This document shows positions 1 through 8,306 of a stretch of DNA of 8,550 bases, piece by piece. The stretch is from contig JAHHLF010000023.1 in the NCBI GenBank assembly GCA_018679315.1, forward strand, positions 1 through 8,550, given 5' to 3'. The notes beneath the pieces were generated by a model that was given only the letters and a program-made list of their open reading frames with translations, had not been told where the DNA came from and did no database searches. Positions within the stretch are counted from its first letter, which is position 1. Each line of letters starts with the position of its first letter. The position numbers and the translations under genes are program-made. This DNA comes from Bacteroidia bacterium (GTDB taxonomy: Bacteria > Bacteroidota > Bacteroidia > Flavobacteriales > Flavobacteriaceae).

Positions 1-2142
1 GGTTATCTATGGAAAAAAGCACTTCCCGATGGTGCTCCTACCCGATTAACCAATGGAACCGATTTTGAATTCGAACCGTCTTTTTCCCCTGATGGCAATT
101 CCCTGGTATACGTTTCCTGGAACGATCAGGATAAAGGTGCCATACAACGTATCTCTCTGGCAGGCGGCAATCCTACGAAGATATCGCAGGAGAAAGGAAT
201 ATACAGAACACCCTCCTACTCCCCTGATGGGAAGACCCTGGTATTCCGAAAAGAAAATGGCAATGGGGATCAGGGGCTTACCTATACGGTTAAGCCAGGG
301 ATCTATTCAATGGATGCAACAGGCGGTGCAGAACAATTTATTACTTCCCAAGGGCAGTATCCCCGCTTCAATACAGTCGGAGATCGCATTTTTCTGCAAA
401 CCGGCGGTACGTATTTTGGAGCATTGACCAAAAAATTGATCAGTGTTAATCTGAATGGGAAAGATCAGAAAGAACATGTGAAATCTAAATATGCCAATTG
501 GCTGGTGCCGAGTCCCGACAATAAATGGATCGCTTTTACAAATCTCCACAAGGTATTTGTCGCTCCCTTGGTTTTAAATGGAAAGGCTATTGACCTGGAT
601 AACAACTCCAAATCTGTTCCCGTTTCGAAATTGGACAAAGATGCCGGAGTTAATATTCATTGGTCTCCGAATAGCCAGAAGATCATGTGGACATTAGGTG
701 ATGACTATTTCAGTGCGAACCTGAAGGACAGGTACACTTTCCTTCCGGGTTCTCCGGATAAGGTGGAGGAGCCTAAGGCAAAACGCACCGCTGTAGGGCT
801 GAAAATACCCGTAGATAAGGGAAGTGGAAGGATTGCTTTGACCAATGCCCGTATCCTTACCATGGAGGGGAATGAGGTTATTGAGAATGGAACCGTTTTG
901 GTAAATGATAACAAGATCGAGGCACTGGGTGCAGATGTTCCTATTCCTGACGGTACAAAAATATACGATGCCAGTGGAAAGACCATTATGCCGGGACTCG
1001 TCGATGCCCATGCGCATATCGGGGCTTTCCGTTATGGATTAACTCCTCAGCAGAACTGGCAATTTATGGCCAACCTGGCCTTTGGAGTAACAACAGCCCA
1101 TGACCCGTCCTCAAATACTGAAACAGTTTTTGCCCTTTCTGAGTTACAGAAATCAGGCGGACTTGTTGGACCGAGATTATATTCTACCGGGTTCATTCTT
1201 TACGGAGCCGATGGGGATTTTAAATCGGTGATCAACAGCCTGGATGATGCCAGGAGTAGCATCAGAAGAACCAAAGCTTTTGGTGCACAAAGTGTAAAAA
1301 GTTACAATCAGCCCAGGAGGGATCAGCGTCAGCAAGTATTGCAAGCCGCCCGTGAATTAGGTATAAATGTAGTACCAGAAGGAGGATCTACCTTCTACCA
1401 TAATATCACTATGGTCATAGACGGACATACTGGTATAGAACACAATATTCCTGTAGCTCCGGTATACAAGGATGTTTTGGAGATATGGGGGAAAAGTGGA
1501 AGTGGATATACCCCAACCCTAGTTGTGAATTATGGCGGATTAAATGGTGAGTATTTCTACTATCAACGTGACAATGTTTGGGAGAATGAGAAACTTTTAA
1601 AGTTTACGCCCAGGCGAATTATTGATTCCAGATCGAGACATAGAACAATGGTTCCGCAGGAAGAGTATGAAAACGGTCATATCATGGTGGCAGAAACAGC
1701 TAAAAAGCTAACCGATGCTGGTGTAAAAGTAAATATGGGAGCTCACGGGCAACTTCAAGGTCTGGCTGCCCATTGGGAAACCTGGATGATGGCAGCCGGT
1801 GGCATGACCAATATGGAGGCTTTGAAAACAGCTACGATCAATGCGGCCCAATACATTGGAGCCGGTTCAGATATTGGTTCTTTGAAAGTGGGCAAATTAG
1901 CTGATCTGATCGTTCTGTCTGAAAATCCCTTAGACAATATTGAAAACACGCAAACCGTAGAACAAGTAATGGTAAATGGCCGATTGTTTGATGCATCCAC
2001 CATGAACGAGATCGGTAATTCACCTAAAGACAGAAAACCATTTTATTGGGAAAACAATAAATATAACCAGGCTTTTCCCTGGCACCAGGAGACCCAAAGT
2101 TTTATGCGTCCAACCTGTGGTTGCCAGGCAGGGCATCAGTAA
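1..2142 (+). CDS. PD40/TolB-like beta-propeller amidohydrolase, 3' part (5' end outside window)
   Basis: The reading frame is open from base 1 to the TAA at 2140-2142 (713 codons seen), so the start and any signal peptide lie upstream. Residue numbers here count from base 1. The first ~250 residues carry propeller-type repeats: PSFSPDG at 26-32, PSYSPDG at 71-77, and weaker copies near 170 (VPSPDNKW) and 221 (WSPNSQK). From ~275 a metal-dependent amidohydrolase domain follows: the beta-sandwich start (TNARILTMEG), the metal-binding HAH at His337/His339 after MPGLVD, a likely carboxylated Lys433 (SVKSY), His476 and His481 (GHTGIEH), and the closing LKVGKLADLIVL at 628-639. The usual strand-8 metal-binding Asp is not obvious; GAHGQ (580-584) stands there. 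The tail ends in a Cys-Gly-Cys motif with a nearby His. Family members are typically exported hydrolases of about 1,000 residues or more, so roughly a third is missing. The substrate cannot be predicted. No strong hairpin terminator follows. Confidence 0.9.
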   Translation, partial: GYLWKKALPDGAPTRLTNGTDFEFEPSFSPDGNSLVYVSWNDQDKGAIQRISLAGGNPTKISQEKGIYRTPSYSPDGKTLVFRKENGNGDQGLTYTVKPGIYSMDATGGAEQFITSQGQYPRFNTVGDRIFLQTGGTYFGALTKKLISVNLNGKDQKEHVKSKYANWLVPSPDNKWIAFTNLHKVFVAPLVLNGKAIDLDNNSKSVPVSKLDKDAGVNIHWSPNSQKIMWTLGDDYFSANLKDRYTFLPGSPDKVEEPKAKRTAVGLKIPVDKGSGRIALTNARILTMEGNEVIENGTVLVNDNKIEALGADVPIPDGTKIYDASGKTIMPGLVDAHAHIGAFRYGLTPQQNWQFMANLAFGVTTAHDPSSNTETVFALSELQKSGGLVGPRLYSTGFILYGADGDFKSVINSLDDARSSIRRTKAFGAQSVKSYNQPRRDQRQQVLQAARELGINVVPEGGSTFYHNITMVIDGHTGIEHNIPVAPVYKDVLEIWGKSGSGYTPTLVVNYGGLNGEYFYYQRDNVWENEKLLKFTPRRIIDSRSRHRTMVPQEEYENGHIMVAETAKKLTDAGVKVNMGAHGQLQGLAAHWETWMMAAGGMTNMEALKTATINAAQYIGAGSDIGSLKVGKLADLIVLSENPLDNIENTQTVEQVMVNGRLFDASTMNEIGNSPKDRKPFYWENNKYNQAFPWHQETQSFMRPTCGCQAGHQ

Positions 2143-2173
2143 AATGTAGATTATTTAAAAATGACGTTAACAA

Positions 2174-2203
2174 TTTGATAATTGCACAAGCCGATTATTT
2201 TCA
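2174..2203 (+). promoter_or_regulatory. Candidate gltB promoter (Bacteroidota-type -33/-7)
   Basis: TTTG at 2174-2177 is followed after 18 bases by TATTTTCA at 2196-2203. The Bacteroidota primary-sigma consensus is TTTG, about 19 bases, then TAnnTTTG. The -33 word is exact; the -7 word matches TA and the first two T's but ends CA instead of TG. Transcription would begin around 2210, giving a leader of roughly 105 bases before gltB. This is a motif match only, in AT-rich DNA where such words arise easily. Confidence 0.35.
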
Positions 2204-2212
2204 AATTGCACA
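2180..2212. repeat. Pair of 9-bp direct repeats, possible operator
   Basis: AATTGCACA occurs at 2180-2188 and again at 2204-2212, 24 bp apart, which is a little over two helical turns. If the promoter candidate at 2174-2203 is right, the first copy lies in its spacer and the second directly after the -7 word, a position suited to a regulator that blocks polymerase. A nitrogen- or amino-acid-responsive regulator would make sense for gltBD, but none is identifiable. The repeat itself is seen; its function is inferred. Confidence 0.3.
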
Positions 2213-2291
2213 TTATTTAACGTTTTTTTGAAAGATGCATATTTTTCTCAATGATTTACTCAAATCAATGTATATAAGGTAGTGCTTTAGG

Positions 2292-2299
2292 TATTTTTG
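2292..2299 (+). promoter_or_regulatory. Isolated exact TAnnTTTG word close to the gltB start
   Basis: TATTTTTG matches the Bacteroidota -7 consensus exactly, but no TTG or TTTG lies 17-23 bases upstream. Transcription from it would start about 10 bases before the gltB ATG, leaving almost no leader. It is an alternative to the candidate at 2174-2203, and a weaker one because the -33 half is absent. Confidence 0.15.
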
Positions 2300-2315
2300 G
2301 TAAAATTCACCAAAC

Positions 2316-5300
2316 ATGCCGCTACAACAACAAGGGTTATATTTTCCGGAATTTGAACATGATAACTGCGGCGCAGGTTTTATCTGTAGTCTTAAAGGCG
2401 AGCGCTCTAATAATATCATTCATATAGCGCTTGAGATCCTGGATAAACTTGAGCATCGTGGCGCTGTTAGTGCAGATGGCAAAACAGGCGATGGCGCCGG
2501 GATCCTAATCGATATTCCACATGAGTTTTTTACCGATGTCTGCTCCTTTGAAATTCCGGAACGCGGCTCCTATGCAGTAGGCAACGTATTTCTTCCGCGT
2601 AAATCCAATCAGCAGGAATATTGCATTTCGCTTTTAGAAAGGGAATTGGAGGAGCAGGGCCTTAGCTTATTGGGCTGGCGAGATGTACCTGTTAACCCTG
2701 CCATACCAGGTCGCATAGCCAAAGAAACAGAACCTATTGTAAAACAATTGTTTGTTGGGAAGGCCAGTGAGGAACAGGAGGATTTTGAGTTTCAGGCTAA
2801 ACTTTTTACCGCTCGAAAAATTGCTGAACATGAGATCTACAATTCACGTATCTCTGAAGCCGGATTTTTCTATGTGCCCAGTCTATCTACACGGATCATC
2901 ATTTTTAAAGGGCTCTTGATGCCCGAGGATATCAAACTCTACTATAAAGATCTTATGGATCCCAGAGTGATAACCCGACTCGCACTTGTTCATCAACGTT
3001 TCTCTACCAATACTTTCCCTACCTGGGACCTGGCGCAACCTTTTAGGTATATGTGCCACAATGGAGAGATCAATACACTGAAAGGGAATGTGTTTCGTAT
3101 GCAAGCGCGAGAGGAGTTAATGGAGAGTCCGCTCTTTGGCGATGCGATAAAAAAAATTCTTCCGACAGTTCTTCCGGGAAAATCGGACTCGGCTTCCATG
3201 GATATGGTCGTGGAACTTTTACTCATGACGGGTCGGTCGCTTCCTGAAGTGATGATGCTGCTCGTGCCTGAAGCCTGGGAGAAAAATCCGGATATGGATC
3301 CGGCAAAGCGGGCCTTTTACGAATACCACAGCTGTTTGATGGAACCCTGGGACGGACCTGCTTCCATTCCCTTCACAGATGGAAACTATATTGGGGCCGT
3401 ACTCGATCGAAATGGATTGAGGCCTTCACGTTACTCAGTGACCAAATCCGGTTTTGTGATCATGTCATCTGAAACAGGAGTGTTGGATATCGAACCGGAA
3501 AATATTGAAATGCACGGAAGGCTCGAACCGGGGAAAATGTTCCTGGTGAATATGGAAGAGGGCAGGATTGTGAATGATGAGGAGATCAAACAAGCCATCG
3601 TGGCAAAACATCCCTATGAAGATTGGGTAAAGAATAACCTTATCCATCTAAAAGACATTCCTTATAACGCTGAAATAGAGGTTCAGGAGGAAGTTGGCTT
3701 AGGGCAGCGTAAAAAAGCCTTTGGCTATACCCAGGAAGATATTAATACACTTATACTGCCCATGGGTATGCATGCGAAAGAGCCCATTGGTTCAATGGGA
3801 TCCGATACGCCTATTGCAGTTCTTTCGGAACGACCTCAATTGGTCTACAATTACTTCAAACAACTTTTTGCACAAGTAACAAATCCGCCATTAGACGGGA
3901 TACGGGAAGAGCTTATTTGTGACATTAGCCTTACACTGGGTAGCGATCAAAACATATTTGAGTACACAGAATTGCACTGTCGGAAATTAAAGATCCAGAA
4001 TCCTGTGATCTCAAAAGAAGATCTGGATAAGATCAAACACCACGATAAGAGCCCGGATTATAAGGTAGTTTCCATCCCTATATTGTATGAAAAGGAACGC
4101 GGTCACAATGGATTGGAAGACGGGCTGGAGTCAATTTTAAGTAAAGCTGTATCGGCTATTGATAAGGGCGCCAATATTATTATCCTGTCAGATCGAGGAG
4201 TGAATGCAAAGAAAGCCCCCATACCGGCCTTGCTTGCCTGCTCTTTTGTAAATAGTGCCTTGCAGAGACTCAAGAAGCGGACAAAGCTGAGTATCATCAT
4301 AGAATCTGCAGAACCCAGGGAAGTACATCATTTTGCCCTGTTGTTTGGTTTTGGTGCAAGTGCGATCAACCCCTATATGGTCAATGAGATCATTGCCGAA
4401 CAGATCGAGGAACATGAAATTCCTGAATACACTTTTGAAGAAGCTATTCGCAATTACAACAAAGCTATTGGAAAAGGAATCCTGAAAGTGATGAATAAGA
4501 TCGGGATCTCGACCTTGAATTCCTACCGGGGCGCCCAACTTTTTGAATGCATTGGCTTACACTCCGAACTAGTCAACAAATATTTTCCAGCCACGCCTAC
4601 CCGTATACAGGGAATTGGTTTGTACGAGCTGGAGAAAGAAATATCCCAGCGCCATTATAAAGCCTTTGGAAAACCCGATCTGGATGCAACCCTGGATCTG
4701 GAAATCGGAGGCGAATACCGATGGCGGCGGAACGGTGAAGCACATATGTTCAATCCGCTGACAGTTGCCAAGTTGCAGAAAGCAGTTAGGAATAACGAAG
4801 CCACAACTTATAAGGAATTTGCCACATTGGTCAATGAACAATCAAGACATCTCATGACTTTGCGTGGCTTGTTTGAATTTACCAAGCTCGATCCTATTCC
4901 TCTCGAGGAAGTAGAACCCTGGACAGAGATCGTCAAGCGGTTTAAAACCGGAGCGATGTCCTATGGATCTATCAGTAAAGAAGCACATGAGAACCTGGCG
5001 ATTGCGATGAACCGCATTGGCGGCAAGAGCAATTCAGGTGAGGGAGGCGAAGATCCGGATCGTTTTTATAAGAATCAGAGTGGCGACTGGAAAAACAGTG
5101 CCATCAAACAAGTGGCTTCAGGTAGGTTTGGGGTAAGCTCGAACTATCTGACCAATGCCAAAGAGATCCAGATCAAAATGGCCCAAGGGGCAAAGCCCGG
5201 TGAAGGTGGGCAATTGCCAGGAGCTAAGGTGGGTCCGGAAATAGCTAAAACACGAAATTCCACGCCTTATGTAGGACTAATCTCGCCACCTCCACATCAC

Positions 5301-6824
5301 GATATTTATTCGATAGAAGATCTGTCCCAGCTGATTTACGACCTTAAGTGTGCGAACCGGGAAGCCAGGATCAATGTGAAGTTGGTTTCTGAGATCGGTG
5401 TCGGTACTGTAGCCGCAGGAGTTGCAAAAGCCAAGGCAGATGTGATATTAGTGTCTGGTCATGATGGTGGCACAGGAGCTTCTCCGCTCACTTCCCTAAA
5501 GCATGCAGGCCTGCCCTGGGAATTAGGAATTGCAGAAACACAGCAAACCCTGGTCATGAACGATCTCAGGAATCGGGTCGTTCTGGAATGCGACGGTCAG
5601 CTAAAAACAGGTCGGGATGTAGCCGTTGCCTGCCTGCTTGGCGCCGAAGAATTTGGATTTGCCACCGCACCACTGGTTGCTTCGGGATGTATAATGATGC
5701 GCGTTTGTCATTTAAACACATGTCCGGTCGGCATCGCCACACAAAACCCTGAATTGCGGAAAAAATTTGAAGGCAAGCCAGAACATGTGGTCAACTATAT
5801 GTATTTCATAGCCCAGGAGTTGCGGGAGATCATGGCTCAATTAGGTTTCCGTACCGTAAATGAAATGGTTGGGCAGGTTCAGAAACTGGATCGATCGAAT
5901 GCTTTAGATCATTACAAATCTAACGGCTTAGATCTGGGGCCTATACTCCATAAAGTACGAACACCAGAAGGTACAAAGCTTTATAACACAGAAGAACAGG
6001 ATCACGGAATAAAAGAAGCGATCGACTTTGAACTGATCGAAAGGGCACATCCCGCCTTATTTCGAAAAGAGAAAACAAAACTATCATCCCCCATCCGGAA
6101 TACGAACCGGGCCGTTGGCGCTATCTTAAGCAATGAGATATCCAAGATCTATGGCGCAGAGGGATTACCAGACGGTACGCTTAAAATTGATTTTACAGGC
6201 TCTGCAGGACAGAGTTTCGGTGCTTTTGCCACCAAAGGATTGGTTTTGAGTGTGAATGGGAATACCAATGATTATTTAGGGAAAGGATTATCCGGAGCAA
6301 GATTGATCATACGCGTCCCGGAAGGTACCACTTTTAAACCCGAAGAGAATATCATTATCGGGAATGTGGCATTGTATGGGGCTACCTCAGGTGAGGCCTA
6401 TATCAATGGCAAGGCAGGAGAGCGATTTTGCGTGCGAAATTCAGGTGCTACGGCAGTAGTCGAAGGAATTGGGGATCACGGCTGTGAATATATGACAGGA
6501 GGAACAGCGGTTATCCTTGGGAGTGTCGGGCGGAATTTCGGAGCAGGAATGAGCGGTGGTATCGCCTATGTATACGATAAGGATAATAGTTTCAGGAAAC
6601 ATTGCAATCAGGAATCATTAAACTTGTTAGATGTTGAAAATGAGGAGGATATCAGTACATTAAGACATCTTATTGAGCAGCATTATAACTACACTATGAG
6701 TACAGTAGCCCAAGGGATATTGGAAAATTGGGACGTACGTTTACCCAGATTTATCAAAATCTATCCAGAAGAATACAGACAAGCGTTGATCCGTATAGAA
6801 GAAGAAAAATTGCAAAAAGTATAG
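2316..6824 (+). CDS. gltB: Glutamate synthase (GOGAT) large subunit
   Basis: At 1,502 residues this is the normal length for a bacterial alpha subunit. It takes ammonia from glutamine, channels it internally, and adds it to 2-oxoglutarate to give glutamate in the cytoplasm. Domains in order: an N-terminal class II amidotransferase whose nucleophile should be Cys18 (DNCGAGF), implying a 17-residue propeptide removed on maturation, with VHQRFSTNTFPTW at 225-237, HNGEIN at 248-253 and DRNGLRPSRY at 364-373; a central linker domain; an FMN-binding barrel with MSYGSIS at 881-887, GAKPGEGGQ at 958-966 and GHDGGTGA at 1048-1055; the [3Fe-4S] cysteines Cys1125, Cys1131 and Cys1136 (CX5CX4C); and a GXGXG beta-helix from about 1275 to 1420. 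The ATG at 2316 is the first possible start, since an in-frame TAA lies at 2301-2303. No Shine-Dalgarno motif precedes it, as is usual in Bacteroidota. No frameshift or missing key residue was seen. Confidence 0.98.
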   Translation: MPLQQQGLYFPEFEHDNCGAGFICSLKGERSNNIIHIALEILDKLEHRGAVSADGKTGDGAGILIDIPHEFFTDVCSFEIPERGSYAVGNVFLPRKSNQQEYCISLLERELEEQGLSLLGWRDVPVNPAIPGRIAKETEPIVKQLFVGKASEEQEDFEFQAKLFTARKIAEHEIYNSRISEAGFFYVPSLSTRIIIFKGLLMPEDIKLYYKDLMDPRVITRLALVHQRFSTNTFPTWDLAQPFRYMCHNGEINTLKGNVFRMQAREELMESPLFGDAIKKILPTVLPGKSDSASMDMVVELLLMTGRSLPEVMMLLVPEAWEKNPDMDPAKRAFYEYHSCLMEPWDGPASIPFTDGNYIGAVLDRNGLRPSRYSVTKSGFVIMSSETGVLDIEPENIEMHGRLEPGKMFLVNMEEGRIVNDEEIKQAIVAKHPYEDWVKNNLIHLKDIPYNAEIEVQEEVGLGQRKKAFGYTQEDINTLILPMGMHAKEPIGSMGSDTPIAVLSERPQLVYNYFKQLFAQVTNPPLDGIREELICDISLTLGSDQNIFEYTELHCRKLKIQNPVISKEDLDKIKHHDKSPDYKVVSIPILYEKERGHNGLEDGLESILSKAVSAIDKGANIIILSDRGVNAKKAPIPALLACSFVNSALQRLKKRTKLSIIIESAEPREVHHFALLFGFGASAINPYMVNEIIAEQIEEHEIPEYTFEEAIRNYNKAIGKGILKVMNKIGISTLNSYRGAQLFECIGLHSELVNKYFPATPTRIQGIGLYELEKEISQRHYKAFGKPDLDATLDLEIGGEYRWRRNGEAHMFNPLTVAKLQKAVRNNEATTYKEFATLVNEQSRHLMTLRGLFEFTKLDPIPLEEVEPWTEIVKRFKTGAMSYGSISKEAHENLAIAMNRIGGKSNSGEGGEDPDRFYKNQSGDWKNSAIKQVASGRFGVSSNYLTNAKEIQIKMAQGAKPGEGGQLPGAKVGPEIAKTRNSTPYVGLISPPPHHDIYSIEDLSQLIYDLKCANREARINVKLVSEIGVGTVAAGVAKAKADVILVSGHDGGTGASPLTSLKHAGLPWELGIAETQQTLVMNDLRNRVVLECDGQLKTGRDVAVACLLGAEEFGFATAPLVASGCIMMRVCHLNTCPVGIATQNPELRKKFEGKPEHVVNYMYFIAQELREIMAQLGFRTVNEMVGQVQKLDRSNALDHYKSNGLDLGPILHKVRTPEGTKLYNTEEQDHGIKEAIDFELIERAHPALFRKEKTKLSSPIRNTNRAVGAILSNEISKIYGAEGLPDGTLKIDFTGSAGQSFGAFATKGLVLSVNGNTNDYLGKGLSGARLIIRVPEGTTFKPEENIIIGNVALYGATSGEAYINGKAGERFCVRNSGATAVVEGIGDHGCEYMTGGTAVILGSVGRNFGAGMSGGIAYVYDKDNSFRKHCNQESLNLLDVENEEDISTLRHLIEQHYNYTMSTVAQGILENWDVRLPRFIKIYPEEYRQALIRIEEEKLQKV

Positions 6825-6826
6825 CC

Positions 6827-8290
6827 ATGGGAAAGATAACCGGATTTATGGATCACGAACGAAAGGTAGACGGCTATGCTCCTGTAGAAGAGCGCATTCG
6901 GCATTACAAGGAATTCACTAAGCCTTTGAAAGAAAAAGATTTAAAGAAGCAGGGATCTCGTTGTATGGATTGCGGCATTCCATTTTGTCACAGTGGTTGT
7001 CCGTTGGGCAATTTAATCCCTGATTTCAATGATGCCGTATATCGTGGGAAGTGGGAAATGGCAACCCACATTCTGCATTCGACAAATAACTTTCCCGAAT
7101 TTACTGGTAGACTTTGTCCTGCGCCTTGCGAAGAAGCCTGTGTATTAGGTATTAATGAAGATCCGGTTTCCATAGAAAATATTGAAAAGCACATTGCAGA
7201 AACCGCGTTTGAAAAAGGATGGGTCAAAGCGCACCCACCAGTAAATCGCACAGGGAAACATATTGCCGTAGTTGGATCCGGGCCTGCCGGATTGGCCTGT
7301 GCCCAGCAATTAAACAGGGCCGGTCATCATGTCACCGTTTATGAGCGAGATGAAAAACCCGGGGGTCTATTACGGTATGGCATTCCTGATTTTAAATTGG
7401 AAAAAAGCATTATTGATCGTCGCCTTGACATCTTACATGAGGAGGGCATCACATTTACCTGCAATGTAGAAGTAGGAAAAGATATTACAGCTCAAGAACT
7501 AAAAGTAAAATATGATGCTATTGTCCTATGTGGTGGCGCAACGATTAGAAGAAAATTGCCAATAGAAGGTGCTGATCTTCAAGGTGTTGTACAGGCGATG
7601 GATTTTCTTTCACAGAATAATAGAAAAGTAGACGGACAGCCCTTTGAAGGGGCCGACATCTCTGCAGAAGGTAAAAAGGTGATCGTCATCGGGGGAGGCG
7701 ACACCGGATCCGACTGTATTGGTACGGCATTCCGACAAGGGGCAACTTCCGTCGAAAATTTTGAGATCCTCAACAAGCCTGGATTAGAACGTCCTGCAGA
7801 ACAACCCTGGCCATTTTGGCCCATGAGATTACGCACGAGTTCTTCACATGAGGAAGGTGCTGACAGGCACTTTAGTATTTCAACAAAATCATTTGAAGGG
7901 GAAGCCGGAAAATTGAAAAGCCTGATCACTGTTCAGGTAGAATGGGTAAAAGGAGAAGATGGACGGATGACACTTTCCGAAATATCGGGAACCGAAAAAG
8001 AATGGCCTTGTGATCTTGTCTTATTGGCCCTGGGCTTTACCGGATCGGAAACTTCCATTGTAGACCAGCTCGGGCTAGAGATGGACCCACGAAGCAATAT
8101 AAAGGCAGCTGTCGTAAATTATATGAGTTCTACCCCAGGTGTCTTTGTAGCGGGAGATCAACGCCGGGGTCAATCTTTGATCGTCTGGGCAATTGCCGAA
8201 GGCAGGCAGGCCGCACATCATGTAGATACCTATTTGATGGGTACTTCACATTTACCCCTAAAAGGAGAAGGGGATCTTCCCAGGGTCTAG
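6827..8290 (+). CDS. gltD: Glutamate synthase small subunit, NAD(P)H-dependent
   Basis: This 487-residue flavoprotein oxidises NAD(P)H and passes electrons through FAD and iron-sulfur clusters to the FMN and [3Fe-4S] centre of GltB. The N-terminal region has two cysteine groups for [4Fe-4S] clusters: Cys46, Cys49, Cys54, Cys58 and Cys97, Cys101, Cys105. The FAD-binding GSGPAG begins at Gly150, followed by PGGLLRYGIPDFK at 178-190. A second dinucleotide fold, GGGDTGSDC at 289-297, fits NAD(P)H binding, and TPGVFVAGDQRRGQS at 436-450 is the C-terminal FAD motif. The ATG at 6827 gives the canonical N-terminus (MGKITGF). An in-frame ATG at 6728 would add 33 residues entirely within the gltB end and is unlikely. 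Only two bases separate it from the gltB stop, so the pair is almost certainly co-transcribed and translationally coupled. Sequence alone does not settle NADH versus NADPH. Confidence 0.97.
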   Translation: MGKITGFMDHERKVDGYAPVEERIRHYKEFTKPLKEKDLKKQGSRCMDCGIPFCHSGCPLGNLIPDFNDAVYRGKWEMATHILHSTNNFPEFTGRLCPAPCEEACVLGINEDPVSIENIEKHIAETAFEKGWVKAHPPVNRTGKHIAVVGSGPAGLACAQQLNRAGHHVTVYERDEKPGGLLRYGIPDFKLEKSIIDRRLDILHEEGITFTCNVEVGKDITAQELKVKYDAIVLCGGATIRRKLPIEGADLQGVVQAMDFLSQNNRKVDGQPFEGADISAEGKKVIVIGGGDTGSDCIGTAFRQGATSVENFEILNKPGLERPAEQPWPFWPMRLRTSSSHEEGADRHFSISTKSFEGEAGKLKSLITVQVEWVKGEDGRMTLSEISGTEKEWPCDLVLLALGFTGSETSIVDQLGLEMDPRSNIKAAVVNYMSSTPGVFVAGDQRRGQSLIVWAIAEGRQAAHHVDTYLMGTSHLPLKGEGDLPRV

Positions 8291-8306
8291 GAGATAATTC
8301 ATAAAT

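Larger units (their letters stand above)
2143..2315. other. AT-rich intergenic region between the amidohydrolase gene and gltB
   Basis: This 173-bp gap is much more AT-rich than the flanking genes and has no credible reading frame. There is no clear GC-rich hairpin followed by a T run that could serve as a terminator for the upstream gene; the T run at 2223-2229 has no stem before it. It is the only sizeable non-coding stretch before the gltBD pair, so the gltB promoter most likely lies here. It contains a 9-bp direct repeat, AATTGCACA, and a 7-bp inverted repeat (ACGTTAA at 2164-2170, TTAACGT at 2217-2223) that encloses it. The inverted repeat could easily be chance in DNA this AT-rich. Confidence 0.8.

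Noticed and set aside
53..427. A 124-codon plus-strand frame overlapping the amidohydrolase
   Set aside because: It lies in a different frame over clear PD40 repeats and its translation shows no domain pattern; it is a shadow.
2219..2230. T run as a rho-independent terminator for the amidohydrolase gene
   Set aside because: No GC-containing stem-loop precedes the run.
2213..2419. Minus-strand frame across the gltB start and upstream region
   Set aside because: Half of it is antisense to the conserved GltB amidotransferase start and the rest is AT-rich intergenic DNA; no recognisable protein features.
6728..6826. Longer gltD start at an in-frame ATG inside the 3' end of gltB
   Set aside because: The added 33 residues are basic, low-similarity sequence read out of frame from conserved gltB codons; the ATG at 6827 gives the normal GltD N-terminus and length.
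2316..8290. A novel multi-gene system built around gltBD
   Set aside because: Both genes are full length with standard order, spacing and motifs; this is the well-known glutamate synthase pair.
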